Shown: positions 25,550-34,179 of the stretch, in pieces
Layout: each line of letters opens with the position of its first letter
Numbering within the stretch: position 1 is the stretch's first letter
Origin: CAYMAZ01 sp964526285
Lineage (GTDB): Bacteria > Bacteroidota > Bacteroidia > Bacteroidales > DTU049
Assembly (NCBI GenBank): GCA_964526285.1
Contig: CAZGIW010000036.1
Location: 1-36,552, forward strand
DNA: 36,552 nt
Direction of reading: 5' to 3'
Translations under genes and position numbers: made by a program
Notes under the pieces: model-generated
What the model was told of the DNA's origin: nothing
Databases searched by the model: none
What the model saw: the letters and a program-made list of their open reading frames with translations, nothing else

Positions 25550-25681
25550 CGCTCACGTCTCTCATCCACCGTCTTTGTCCTTCGGAATTCACCAAAGGTG
25601 AATCAAGGTGGAGCTCAATTCTCTATATACTTGTGGATTTTTTCTATATTTGTTGTCTCATTTGTTTAAAATTTTAAAATT
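25550..25681. promoter_or_regulatory. Serpin upstream region with hairpin and -7 box
   Basis: ATTCACC (25587-25593) pairs with GGTGAAT (25597-25603) around AAA. TATATTTG at 25645-25652 is a perfect TAnnTTTG box, 29 nt before the ATG at 25682. The minisatellite ends about 95 bp upstream of that box. Confidence 0.5.
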
Positions 25682-26986
25682 ATGAAACTCAATAAAACAC
25701 TCATTTTACTATCTCTTACATTGTTCAGCTTTTGCAAGTCAACACAAAATAGTGCTGAGGCTTCTGCCAACAATGTGACTCAATCAGAAACAGCACAAGC
25801 AAACTCAAACATCCAGGACAATATGAAACACGAAACAGATCCCCCAAGTTCACTTCAACAAGGAATGACAGACTTTGCATTTAGGTTTTTCAAACAGCAA
25901 AGTGAAGAAAATCATATGGAAAGCTTTTGTGTTTCACCTGTATCTCTGGAGGTTGCCCTGGGGATGGCCTATGTGGGGGCCAAAACTGAAACTGCAATTG
26001 AAATGAGCCATGTGCTGGGTTTTCCATTGTCAACTGAAGATTTTCTTGCTCAGATGACTGAATATTACACAATGCTTAAACAACTGGAACTAACCGATAG
26101 CATAGAATTCTCAGTAGCAAACAGAGTATTTCTTGAAAAATCATACCTTTTGCTTGATTCATATACATCTGCTATGAAAAATGCTTTCGGTGGTGAGTTT
26201 GAGCAAATGGATTTTCTTTCAAAAACACGTGAAGCAGAACAAAAAATCAATCAGTGGGTTGAAGAAGTAACCCGAAATAGAATCAAACAGCTGATTCGTC
26301 CTGGTTTGCTCGATGCATCAACAGTTATGGTGCTTGTGAATGCCATTTATTTTAAGGCCGACTGGAAGTATGCGTTTGATGAAAAATCAACACTTGAAAT
26401 GCCCTTCTATTCAGGTGAGAGAGGAAAAGTGGACAGGTTTTTTATGAGAGGCAAAATGGACAGAGTGAAATACTTAAAGTATAAAGACTATCAGATTCTT
26501 GAACTACCATATGTAGGTGAAGCTTTTTCATTGATGGTTGTTCTTCCCGGCCAGTCCTCAGCCTCTGATATTCATACCCGTATTCTTACAGCAGAAGAAT
26601 ATGCAGAAGTGAATGAAAGATTGCTTACACGTGATGTGTATGTTGAACTTCCAAAATTTAAAATTGAATCTTCATTCGAACTTGCAAACATTTTGGCTGC
26701 AATGGGAATGCCTCTTGCATTTTCAAATATGGCTGATTTTTCAGGAATCGGAGGGAGAAAAGATTTAAAGATAAGCAAAGTTATTCAGAAAGTGTTTTTT
26801 GAAATTACTGAAAAAGGCTCTGAAGCTGCTGCAGCAACTGCAGTTGTGATGACAAGAACCTCATCAGCGATTAAAAAACCTGAAGAAGAAATCAAATTTA
26901 TCGCCAATCGTCCATTCATTTTTGTACTTAAGGAAAACAAAACACATAGTCCGCTTTTTATAGGTCAATATACCGGAAGAGATTAG
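25682..26986 (+). CDS. Serpin (serine protease inhibitor), probable lipoprotein
   Basis: A 434-residue serpin. The hydrophobic N-terminus ends at Cys18 (LFSFCKS), a loose Bacteroidota-type lipobox, so it is probably lipid-anchored with a Ser/Asn/Gln-rich linker (to about residue 55). The serpin fold follows at normal length (about 375 residues). Visible signatures are VMVLVNAIYFKADWKYAFD, the MDFLSKTREAEQKINQWVEE helix region, and the end segment ANRPFIFVLKENKT. The reactive-centre hinge is EKGSEAAAATAVVM (residues 377-390), with the small-residue run at P12-P9 expected of inhibitory serpins. By counting, P1 falls at Thr393 or Arg392, so the target may be a trypsin-like or elastase-like protease. 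Acting at the surface, it could protect the cell from host, competitor or own proteases. It stands alone next to the minisatellite. Confidence 0.92.
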   Translation: MKLNKTLILLSLTLFSFCKSTQNSAEASANNVTQSETAQANSNIQDNMKHETDPPSSLQQGMTDFAFRFFKQQSEENHMESFCVSPVSLEVALGMAYVGAKTETAIEMSHVLGFPLSTEDFLAQMTEYYTMLKQLELTDSIEFSVANRVFLEKSYLLLDSYTSAMKNAFGGEFEQMDFLSKTREAEQKINQWVEEVTRNRIKQLIRPGLLDASTVMVLVNAIYFKADWKYAFDEKSTLEMPFYSGERGKVDRFFMRGKMDRVKYLKYKDYQILELPYVGEAFSLMVVLPGQSSASDIHTRILTAEEYAEVNERLLTRDVYVELPKFKIESSFELANILAAMGMPLAFSNMADFSGIGGRKDLKISKVIQKVFFEITEKGSEAAAATAVVMTRTSSAIKKPEEEIKFIANRPFIFVLKENKTHSPLFIGQYTGRD

Positions 26987-27420
26987 GGGGTGACACAAAA
27001 GGCAAAAGATAGAAGATAGAAAATATAAAATATTAAATATCCCATCGGGATCACGATGTGAGAAAAATTGGATTTGTGAGTTAATGAATTGGTTAATAGG
27101 TAATTAGTAAAATTAGAATATTTGTATTTAGTAGAGCAGATTAGTAGTAAAGACAGAAGACAAAAGAAAGCCATTATTATATATACGCTAAACCCAGGAA
27201 TATTCTAATTATTTTCTATTTTCAATAATATCGGGCATTTATTATAATGTATAGTTTATAGAAGTATAAAGGGATAGTAATGTATATAGGCTGAGGAATT
27301 CTGAATACATAAGTGAACGTAAGTTTTTTTTTATAGATTTTCAGCAAATACTTCAATCACATTCTTCTCTTATCCGGATTATTTTCATTATATTTGCAGG
27401 TTCATATTAGAATCAGAAAA
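26987..27420. other. Gene-free spacer with a dispersed-repeat remnant and a -7 box
   Basis: The first part is A-rich low-complexity DNA (repeated AGATAGAA-type words). ATCCCATCGGGAT lies at about 27039-27051, followed by ACGATGTGAGAAAA (27053-27066), which is identical to 19491-19504. The remainder is A/T-rich with no gene. At its right end TATATTTG (27389-27396) is a perfect -7 box, 24 nt before ATG 27421. Confidence 0.6.
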
Positions 27421-28707
27421 ATGAAAATCAGCAGTTTCTCACTTATATTATCTTTAATTTTCCTCAAAGGATTATTTGCTCAGGATACCATCAGAGTGAT
27501 GCATTACAACCTTCTTTATTACGGAGTTAATAATTCCTGGTGTAATCAAACAAACAATAATATTCAGTTGAAAAACGCTTCATTGAGGACAATTATTGAC
27601 TATGTTCAGCCTGATATTTTTACTGTTAATGAAATTAGCAGCAGTGTGGCCTATCATGATATGATACTTGATTCAGTATTTAACATCAACGGGGTAACAA
27701 AATACCAAAGGGGTGTTTTAACCAATTATTCATCAACCTCAATTGTGAATCAGTTGTATTATGATTCTGAAAAGTTTGCAATTGCAAACCAGTATGCACT
27801 TGTTGGTGGCGACCGTGATATTAATGTATATAAAATGTATTACAAATCACCTGAGCTTGGATGGTCAACAGATACTGTATTTATTACTTTTATAGTTGCA
27901 CATCTGGCCTCTGGTTCATATTCTCAGGATATTCAGGACAGAGATGATGAAGTGGCAATTGTGATGAATCATATGGGCACATTACCTAGTCCAAACAATT
28001 ATGTTTTTCAGGGTGATTTCAACTTTTATACATCCTCTGAAGGTGGTTTTCAGAGAATTATAAATAATTCAAATGCAAACATTCGTTTCTTTGATCCTCC
28101 CAATAAAGTTGGTGCCTGGTCAGATAATTCCACCTATGCTGAATATCACACACAATCAACTCATACAACAGGCGATTGCTTCATCGGTGGAGGATTAGAT
28201 GACCGTTTTGATTTTATTATGACCAGCTTGCCGATTATTATGGATTCCTACAAAGTGAAATATGTTCCAAACTCATACACCACTCCCGGACAGGATGGAC
28301 AAAGGCTAAATCAGTCTCTTATTGATTCTCCAACCAATACTTCAGCCCCAGGCGAAGTGATTCAGGCTTTATACAATATGTCAGACCACCTGCCTGTATA
28401 TCTGGATTTGAGAATTGATCAGATTCCGGCAAATATAACTGAAAGTTTTCAAACTCAGTTTTCAATGATTGCAGAAAATCCTGTTGATCAGATTATCAGA
28501 CTGCACTTTTTTCTGAAAGGACATGAGGATGTCATAGTGAGCTTGTTTGATCTTACTGGCAGGAATATGTTTTCTGATAACTTCCGTATTCATCAGTATG
28601 ATAATATTGTTGAAATTCAAGCAGGATGGTTAGCTCAGGGAGTCTATGTATTACATGTATCAAATGGAAAAAGTTTTCAGCAATCAGTGAAAGTGCTCAA
28701 ACTCTGA
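27421..28707 (+). CDS. T9SS-secreted endonuclease/exonuclease/phosphatase family protein
   Basis: A 428-residue secreted protein. The signal peptide ends near GLFAQ (residue 21). The EEP catalytic fold follows: RVMHYNLLYYG at the start, NEISS with metal-binding Glu71, GDFNFY (Asp199, Asn201) and SDHLPVYLDL (Asp322, His323). The last about 85 residues form a T9SS type A sorting domain (IAENPVDQIIRL ... VSLFDLTGRNMF ... GVYVLHVSNG ... VKVLKL). It is therefore exported to or beyond the surface. It may be a nuclease or a phosphodiesterase/phosphatase; the motifs do not decide the substrate. The TTG at 27394 overlaps the -7 box and is rejected as start. It converges with rlmN, the two stops being one base apart. 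Confidence 0.88.
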   Translation: MKISSFSLILSLIFLKGLFAQDTIRVMHYNLLYYGVNNSWCNQTNNNIQLKNASLRTIIDYVQPDIFTVNEISSSVAYHDMILDSVFNINGVTKYQRGVLTNYSSTSIVNQLYYDSEKFAIANQYALVGGDRDINVYKMYYKSPELGWSTDTVFITFIVAHLASGSYSQDIQDRDDEVAIVMNHMGTLPSPNNYVFQGDFNFYTSSEGGFQRIINNSNANIRFFDPPNKVGAWSDNSTYAEYHTQSTHTTGDCFIGGGLDDRFDFIMTSLPIIMDSYKVKYVPNSYTTPGQDGQRLNQSLIDSPTNTSAPGEVIQALYNMSDHLPVYLDLRIDQIPANITESFQTQFSMIAENPVDQIIRLHFFLKGHEDVIVSLFDLTGRNMFSDNFRIHQYDNIVEIQAGWLAQGVYVLHVSNGKSFQQSVKVLKL

Positions 28708-28708
28708 T

Positions 28709-29731
28709 TTAATTTTTTGTTTTCAATGCCAGCATTCCGCATGCTGCATCTATGTCCTGCCCTCTGGATTTTCTTATTGTCACTGTGAATCCCTTCTGCT
28801 TCAGAGCATTCTGAAATTTTTCCATTTCATTTCTGTCAGGACTTTGCATATGAAACCCATCCACACTGTGATAAGCCATCAGATTTATTTTGCATGGAAT
28901 TCCATCCAGAATCCTGGTCAATTCTTCCACATGCTTTTCTGAATGATTGAAGTCTTTAAAAACAATGTACTCAAAAGAAACGGTGCGCGATGAACCGACA
29001 GTGTAAGGTCTGATAAGATACAACACTTCCTCAATAGGATATTTGTTTTCCACTGGCATGATTTGTTTACGTTCATCATGAAAAGGGGTGTGCATGCTAA
29101 TGGCAAGTTCGCAGGGAAACAATTGAAGAAAATCTTTCAGTTGCGGAATAATACCAACTGTTGATAATGTAATCCGCCTTTTACTCATTCCAACAAGTTT
29201 CTCTGCTGTTAGTATTTCTATGGCTGTTTTTACATTGTCCCAGTTTAGCAATGGCTCGCCCATGCCCATTATAACAATGTTGGTGATTTTTTCAAATTCA
29301 GGAAGAAACAAAACCTGACTGATAATTTCTCCGGTTGTAAGATTTATTCCCAGTCCCATTTTGCCAGTACCGCAAAACTCACAATTAAGCAAACAGCCCG
29401 CCTGAGTCGAAATACAAACTGTGGCCCGTTCACCGTCGGGAATAAATACTGCCTCCACAAAATGACTGTGCGATACAGGAAACAAATATTTTATGGTGCC
29501 ATCCTCTGAAACGGATGAATTTGAAGGTTGTGAAGTGGAAATGCAGTATTTGTGAGTCATCAGCTCTCTGTTTTTAACGGAAATGTTACTCATCAGAGAA
29601 AAGTCTGTAACACGCTTTTTATACATCCATTCTGCCAGCTGTCCTGCTGCATATTTGGGAAATCCCTCAGCAAAACATACTTCTTCAAGCTGTTTTACAC
29701 TCAATCCGAATAAATTAATTAGATCTGCCAT
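28709..29731 (-). CDS. rlmN: Dual-specificity 23S rRNA/tRNA adenine-C2 methyltransferase RlmN
   Basis: A 340-residue radical-SAM enzyme that methylates C2 of A2503 in 23S rRNA and A37 in some tRNAs. The 4Fe-4S ligands are Cys113, Cys117 and Cys120 in GCLLNCEFCGTG. The methyl-carrier cysteines are matched by Cys106 (seven residues before the cluster, as in E. coli RlmN) and Cys331 in AACGML near the C-terminus. GMGEPLLNWDNV is the SAM-binding GGE-like motif. This residue set separates it from Cfr only weakly, but the chromosomal housekeeping context favours RlmN. A TAATTTTG -7 box lies 16 nt before the ATG. Confidence 0.95.
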   Translation of the reverse strand: MADLINLFGLSVKQLEEVCFAEGFPKYAAGQLAEWMYKKRVTDFSLMSNISVKNRELMTHKYCISTSQPSNSSVSEDGTIKYLFPVSHSHFVEAVFIPDGERATVCISTQAGCLLNCEFCGTGKMGLGINLTTGEIISQVLFLPEFEKITNIVIMGMGEPLLNWDNVKTAIEILTAEKLVGMSKRRITLSTVGIIPQLKDFLQLFPCELAISMHTPFHDERKQIMPVENKYPIEEVLYLIRPYTVGSSRTVSFEYIVFKDFNHSEKHVEELTRILDGIPCKINLMAYHSVDGFHMQSPDRNEMEKFQNALKQKGFTVTIRKSRGQDIDAACGMLALKTKN

Positions 29732-29747
29732 TTTTTTATGTAAAACA

Positions 29748-29755
29748 CAAAATTA
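29748..29755 (-). promoter_or_regulatory. -7 box (TAATTTTG) of rlmN
   Basis: The minus-strand TAATTTTG fits the consensus and lies 16 nt upstream of the ATG at 29731. It is just downstream of the tRNA terminator, so rlmN is transcribed independently. Confidence 0.5.
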
Positions 29756-29783
29756 CAACTATTTCATGGCTTGAGATGTACAT

Positions 29784-29811
29784 AAAAAAACCTGACCAAA
29801 ATATGATCAGG
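29784..29811 (-). terminator. Rho-independent terminator of tRNA-Ala
   Basis: On the minus strand CCTGATC pairs with GGTCAGG (one G-U) around a 7-nt A/T loop, followed by seven T. It begins 5 nt after the tRNA 3' end. Confidence 0.85.
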
Positions 29812-29816
29812 CTTAG

Positions 29817-29890
29817 TGGAGCATATCGGACTCGAACCGATCACCTTTAGACTGCCAGTCTAACGCTCTAGCCAGATGAGCTAATGCCCC
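29817..29890 (-). tRNA. tRNA-Ala (anticodon GGC)
   Basis: A 74-nt cloverleaf. The acceptor stem GGGGCAT/ATGCTCC has one G-U pair. The D stem is GCTC/GAGC. The anticodon stem TTAGA/TCTAA holds the loop CTGGCAG, giving anticodon GGC, which reads GCC and GCU. The T stem is ATCGG/CCGAT with loop TTCGAGT. The discriminator base is A and CCA is not encoded. The terminator follows directly. Confidence 0.93.
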
Positions 29891-29994
29891 TTGATTTGAG
29901 TTTGCAAATATATAGATTTTTTTCTTTTTATTAACTATTAAAAACTTTAACCAATATTTAACATTAGAATCAGTCTAAATAAGAATAAATGATG

Positions 29995-30002
29995 TAATTT
30001 TG
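29995..30002 (+). promoter_or_regulatory. -7 box (TAATTTTG) of the PorE-like gene
   Basis: Perfect TAnnTTTG match, 28 nt before the ATG at 30031. Confidence 0.5.
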
Positions 30003-30030
30003 TAGCATAAACAATTTTAAACATATTGCC

Positions 30031-32031
30031 ATGAAAGCAAAAATAATATTTCTATCAATTTTATTAATGAGTATTTCACTCATTACACTGGCTGAAGAAC
30101 CAGTCACTTCAAAAGCACTTACCAACAATAATGTTGAATTCAAGAAAAGCAATTTCAGGGGGGAGGATCAGGCATATGCAATTGCCATACAGGAGTTGAA
30201 TATGGGAGAACAGTATTTTCGTATGGGCAACTGGATGATGGCCAGTGCAATTCCCCACTATCTCAATGCCTGGGAATTTAATCCCAACAATGCAGATTTG
30301 AATTTCAAGCTTGGAATTGCATATCTTGAAACTTATGACAAACCCAATGCTGTTTACTTTTTAGAAAGGGCATTACTGCTTGAGCCGGATGCTTATGATG
30401 AAATTCATTTCCTGCTTGGGCAAGCCTATCATTTTGATCATCAGTTTGATGCTGCCATAAATTCATATTTTACATTTCTGGAAAATGCACCAACAAGAAT
30501 ACTGGATCAGTATTTTGATGAAGTTCAGAAAAAAATCAGTGAAGCGCGCTATGCAAAGCAACTGGTAGCCAATCCTGTCAATGTGAAAATTCATCCATTG
30601 AGCACAAATGTGAATTCAGTTTATCCTGATTACTGTCCGGTGATTACTCCCGATGGTGATTATATGGTATTCACTGCTCGCCGTTCCAGCACCAGGGGCG
30701 GTGAACGTGATGTGAATGATTTTAAATACAATGAAGATATTTTTGAAGCCCGCAGGGTGGATGGAGTATGGCAACCTGCACAAAATGCTGATTTAAATTT
30801 CAACAGTAAATCTCATGATGCCACTGTGGGGATATCATCAGATGGTATGCGCATGCTCATCTACAAAGGAGAAAAAGGTGGTGATATATGGGAAAGTGTG
30901 AAAGTGAACGAACAATGGCAGGAACCATATAAACTCAACAACAATATCAATTCAAAATATCAGGAAACATCGGCTTCATATTCTCCTGATGGTAAGCTTT
31001 TATATTTTGTAAGTGATCGTCCTGACGGTATTGGCGGAAAGGATATTTATGTTTCTGAACTTCAAAAAAACGGACTTTGGGGCAAAGCAGTTAATCTGGG
31101 GGAGAGAGTGAATACTCCTTATGATGAAGAAGCAGTGTTTATCGCAGCTGATGGTAAAACCATGTATTTCAGCTCAAAAGGTCATCAGACCATGGGAGGA
31201 TATGATATATTCAAATCAGAGCTTGTGGATGGAAACTGGTCAAAACCAGTCAATTTGGGATATCCAATCAATACAGCAGATGATGATATCTTCTTTGTAA
31301 TTGATGCTGAAGGTGAGTTTGGATATTTCTCATCAGAGCGCGCCAATGGAGTTGGAAGTCAGGATATTTATACTGTTGAATTTATCATTGAAGAAATGAA
31401 ACGCCAGATTGTGCTCAATTCACGTGTGATTGATGAAATCTACAAGCAACCACTTGACATAGCATTTATGAATGTTATTGACAAAGAAACAGGTGAAATC
31501 ATTGCATCATTTGAACACTTTGGTAAAGAAGAACATGTTTTCAATCTTTCTCTGGAAGAAGGCAAAACTTATATTCTTGAAGCATCATCACCCGGATTTG
31601 AGTTTGCTACTGAAGAACTCTATGTTGAGTTTCCTGAAAGCAACTATGAAGTGGTGGAAAAAGACATTGAACTCAGTTATCTCAATATCAGTTCAATCAT
31701 ACTGCCAATTGTGTATTTTGACTTTGATGAACATGATTTGAGACCAGAGGCAATTGAAGACATTGATTTTGTGATAGACTTGCTGAAAAGATACAATAAT
31801 TTGAATCTGGAAATTGCCGGACATACAGATATCATTGGCAACTGGGACTATAATCACTGGTTGTCGCAAAAACGTTCATATGTTGTGGCATCATATATCA
31901 TTGAAAGTGGTATTGACAAAAGCAGATTGCAAATGGTTTGGTTCAGCTATGATTTGCCTGCAGCATTAAATACAGATGACGAAGGGCGTCAGTTAAACCG
32001 TCGTACCGAACTCAGGCTTATTGCCAGATAA
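30031..32031 (+). CDS. OmpA-family protein with TPR, PD40 and carboxypeptidase-regulatory domains (PorE-like)
   Basis: A 666-residue envelope protein. Signal peptide to about residue 21 (LITLA). TPR-like helices follow (about 50-170: YLNAWEFNPNNADLNFKLGIAYL, FLERALLLEPDAYDEIHFLLGQAY). A PD40/WD40-like propeller spans about 190-450 (repeated SPDGKLLYFVSDR, GKDIYVSEL, GGYDIFKSE). A carboxypeptidase-regulatory-like domain covers about 455-545. The C-terminal OmpA peptidoglycan-binding domain (about 550-666) carries YFDFDEHDLRPEA, AGHTDIIGNWDYN and NRRTELRLI. This exact order matches PorE of Porphyromonas gingivalis (about 680 residues), which anchors the T9SS to peptidoglycan. Bacteroidota have several paralogues of this layout, so orthology is not certain. 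T9SS cargo in the window makes a T9SS role plausible. A terminator follows at 32061. Confidence 0.85.
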   Translation: MKAKIIFLSILLMSISLITLAEEPVTSKALTNNNVEFKKSNFRGEDQAYAIAIQELNMGEQYFRMGNWMMASAIPHYLNAWEFNPNNADLNFKLGIAYLETYDKPNAVYFLERALLLEPDAYDEIHFLLGQAYHFDHQFDAAINSYFTFLENAPTRILDQYFDEVQKKISEARYAKQLVANPVNVKIHPLSTNVNSVYPDYCPVITPDGDYMVFTARRSSTRGGERDVNDFKYNEDIFEARRVDGVWQPAQNADLNFNSKSHDATVGISSDGMRMLIYKGEKGGDIWESVKVNEQWQEPYKLNNNINSKYQETSASYSPDGKLLYFVSDRPDGIGGKDIYVSELQKNGLWGKAVNLGERVNTPYDEEAVFIAADGKTMYFSSKGHQTMGGYDIFKSELVDGNWSKPVNLGYPINTADDDIFFVIDAEGEFGYFSSERANGVGSQDIYTVEFIIEEMKRQIVLNSRVIDEIYKQPLDIAFMNVIDKETGEIIASFEHFGKEEHVFNLSLEEGKTYILEASSPGFEFATEELYVEFPESNYEVVEKDIELSYLNISSIILPIVYFDFDEHDLRPEAIEDIDFVIDLLKRYNNLNLEIAGHTDIIGNWDYNHWLSQKRSYVVASYIIESGIDKSRLQMVWFSYDLPAALNTDDEGRQLNRRTELRLIAR

Positions 32032-32060
32032 AAATAAGGTGATTTTCTTTTTCATGGCTA

Positions 32061-32088
32061 AAGGTCGGAATTTTTTTCCGGCCTTTTT
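32061..32088 (+). terminator. Rho-independent terminator of the PorE-like gene
   Basis: AAGGTCGGAA pairs with TTCCGGCCTT (one G-U) around a 5-T loop and is followed by a short T run. It lies 29 bp after the stop codon. Confidence 0.85.
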
Positions 32089-32378
32089 GCTTTGGAAATA
32101 TTATTAAAGATAATGAAGAATTCCATTACTGTTTGACAAAAAACAATTATTATACTCGTATCCCTTGCTAATCCATATATTAATGACGATTAATCTTCAA
32201 CGAGGGTTACTTTTTCTTTTTGCCAATTTATCACAATGTGACAAAAACACTAAAACACAGAATTACACAGAAAATATGTGTTTGATTTTGTGGGTTTTAG
32301 TGTTTCCGTGATTCTGTGGCAAAATAAATGTACATATTTAATCGGACAGAAGTAGAAGAATTCATTTTCTGCAAAGCT
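32089..32378. other. Gene-free spacer with inverted CACAGAATTACACAG-type words
   Basis: AAACACTAAAAC (32245-32256) and its exact complement GTTTTAGTGTTT (32294-32305) form a 12-bp inverted repeat. ACACAGAATTACAC next to the left arm and the complementary CGTGATTCTGTGG next to the right arm repeat the same word. Such ACACAGAATTACACAG strings are common in Bacteroidota intergenic DNA. No gene is recognised. Confidence 0.55.
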
Positions 32379-32852
32379 TCAATGTTTTGAATTGTTTTTT
32401 CTTTCTTTTTCCAGATCTTCTTTAGTCCACGATTCAAGGCAAAAATCGTAATAATCAGCAAACGCACAATCGGGACACCATCCGCTGCAAAAATCAATAG
32501 TCCACCCGGGCATCACATGAAACCCGTCTTGAAATTTTTCGCGAATTTGAGTATAGATAATTTCAACCGGCACACCATTGCCAGGTACAGATACATGAGT
32601 GCCCTTAGCTGCCATAGCATTAAAAATTGCCAGCAGCAATTTCTGAATCTGCATTTTGTCGAGCATTTCAGTGGGTGGCAATTCTTCATAACTCACATTG
32701 AGCATATCCATTGCGGGCATTTTCTCCCATTGTTCGATTTGGTGCATTGTTTTTTGAAAGTCTTCAGAAGTTAACCCAAAGTCCAATGGTGAAACAGGTT
32801 GCGCTTCGGCCATTGCAAGATCTTCAATGAGTTGTTGGATGTATCGGTTCAT
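32379..32852 (-). CDS. Hypothetical protein with C-terminal CxxxCxxC motif
   Basis: A 157-residue cytoplasmic protein that I do not recognise. It is mostly helical and acidic (MNRYIQQLIEDLAMAEAQ at the start), with a DFCSGWCPDCAFADYYDFC cluster at about residues 119-137. The Cys spacing (CxxxCxxC plus one more) could bind zinc or an iron-sulfur centre. Its ATG overlaps the stop of the upstream AAA_14/DUF4143 gene (ATGA, 32849-32852), so translation is probably coupled and the two may act together. No promoter of its own is visible. A long C-terminal Lys/Glu-rich tail ends the protein. Confidence 0.7.
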   Translation of the reverse strand: MNRYIQQLIEDLAMAEAQPVSPLDFGLTSEDFQKTMHQIEQWEKMPAMDMLNVSYEELPPTEMLDKMQIQKLLLAIFNAMAAKGTHVSVPGNGVPVEIIYTQIREKFQDGFHVMPGWTIDFCSGWCPDCAFADYYDFCLESWTKEDLEKERKNNSKH

Positions 32853-34147
32853 AGATTTTGGATTAACATGAATTTATACGCAGGCACAATTCTGATTGTT
32901 TTGTTTTTAAAGACAACTTCCTCTTCATGTTCAGCAGTGATTATGATACCTGATTTCAGATTAAAGTAATCTAAGGCAGAATTCAATCCTTCAATTTCTC
33001 TTTCTCTTGTTTCAATGTCAGAGATATCGAAACAAACCTGTATGCAATACCTTGCTTTTTGCTTTACAAAAACAACATAATCACATTCGTTTTTTTGCTG
33101 AAAATAGAACACATTGTCTCCAAATATTTGTCTTAGCCACAAAAACACCAAGTTTTCGAGAAGTATTCCGTAATTATCAGAAAAACGATAGCTAATTGAA
33201 TTAAGCAAACCATTATCAATAAAATAAAGTTTTTTGTCACTCATTTCGCGATGTACAACACTGAAATCAAACTTGTAAAGTTTATACCCCAAATAAACCG
33301 CTTCAACAAATTCAATCACATCATAGAGATAATCTCTGTCAATTTTAATGCCCTGAGATTTAAGTTCATTATAGATTTTATTAATTGAGAAAGGTTTTCC
33401 TATATTGACAATCAACTTTTTGATAAAATACTTTAAAGCAGAAATTTTAGTTACATTATATCTTTCGACAATGTCTCTGAATAACAGCACATTGAAATAA
33501 TCATTCAACACACGGTTTCTTATTTCAGAATTCATGTGAATAGTTTCGGGAAAACCTCCTTCTTTCATGTAGTTAAAAAAATGTGAAATAATGATGGCTT
33601 TGCTATTGTCAGAATAAAAATCTTTATCAACTTGTTTAAAATCAAGATATTCGGAGAATGTCAAAGGGAATAGTTCATATTGCACATTACGACCACGCAA
33701 TGAAGTTGCAATTTCACTCCCCAGTTGTTTTGAGTTTGAACCTGAAATGAAAATGTTTTTTGTTTCATAATCATAAACCCTGCGGATGAATTTTTCCCAT
33801 TTGTCAATATTTTGTATCTCGTCAAAAAAGAAAAAACAATCTTTTAATTCATTATCCGGATATAATTCTCTGTATGCCTGCAAAATAAGATCAAGTTCTT
33901 CAGTTTGCAAATCCATTCTTTCATCATCAAAACTAATATATATTGTATTCGATTTGTGTACGCCGGAGTCTATGATTTTTTGCAAAGCAATTTTTAATAA
34001 ACTGGTTTTGCCGCATCTTCTAACACCTGTCAAAACAATAATTTTCCCCGAATCTACAGGCAGTTTTACTGCCCTTTCAAAAAAGACATCATGCTTTGTT
34101 TCTCTGTGTTGGTTTACTATTAATGTTTTAATGATTTCTTTTCTCAT
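32849..34147 (-). CDS. ATP-binding protein, AAA_14/DUF4143 family (second copy)
   Basis: A 432-residue P-loop ATPase. Walker A is GVRRCGKTS (about residues 41-49). Walker B is CFFFFDEIQNID, followed by NIFISGSNSKQL. The DUF4143 half includes an EGGFPE segment, a winged-helix-like stretch, LYFIDNGLLN, and a nuclease-like end (NECDYVVFVK, CIQVCFDIS). It belongs to the same family as 10061-11173 but shows only distant similarity, so it is not a recent duplicate. The TTG at 34183 lies inside the -7 box, so ATG 34147 is chosen. It overlaps by 4 bp the small Cys-rich gene. Function unsettled; many family members are patchily distributed and horizontally acquired. Confidence 0.85.
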   Translation of the reverse strand: MRKEIIKTLIVNQHRETKHDVFFERAVKLPVDSGKIIVLTGVRRCGKTSLLKIALQKIIDSGVHKSNTIYISFDDERMDLQTEELDLILQAYRELYPDNELKDCFFFFDEIQNIDKWEKFIRRVYDYETKNIFISGSNSKQLGSEIATSLRGRNVQYELFPLTFSEYLDFKQVDKDFYSDNSKAIIISHFFNYMKEGGFPETIHMNSEIRNRVLNDYFNVLLFRDIVERYNVTKISALKYFIKKLIVNIGKPFSINKIYNELKSQGIKIDRDYLYDVIEFVEAVYLGYKLYKFDFSVVHREMSDKKLYFIDNGLLNSISYRFSDNYGILLENLVFLWLRQIFGDNVFYFQQKNECDYVVFVKQKARYCIQVCFDISDIETREREIEGLNSALDYFNLKSGIIITAEHEEEVVFKNKTIRIVPAYKFMLIQNL

Positions 34148-34171
34148 ATAAATATTTGTTGATATTTTCGG

Positions 34172-34179
34172 CAAATATA
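34172..34179 (-). promoter_or_regulatory. -7 box (TATATTTG) of the AAA_14 operon
   Basis: A perfect TAnnTTTG match on the minus strand, 24 nt upstream of ATG 34147. Confidence 0.55.

Noticed and set aside
27394..27420. Upstream TTG start of the EEP gene
   Set aside because: The TTG is part of the -7 box TATATTTG. ATG 27421 begins a standard signal peptide.
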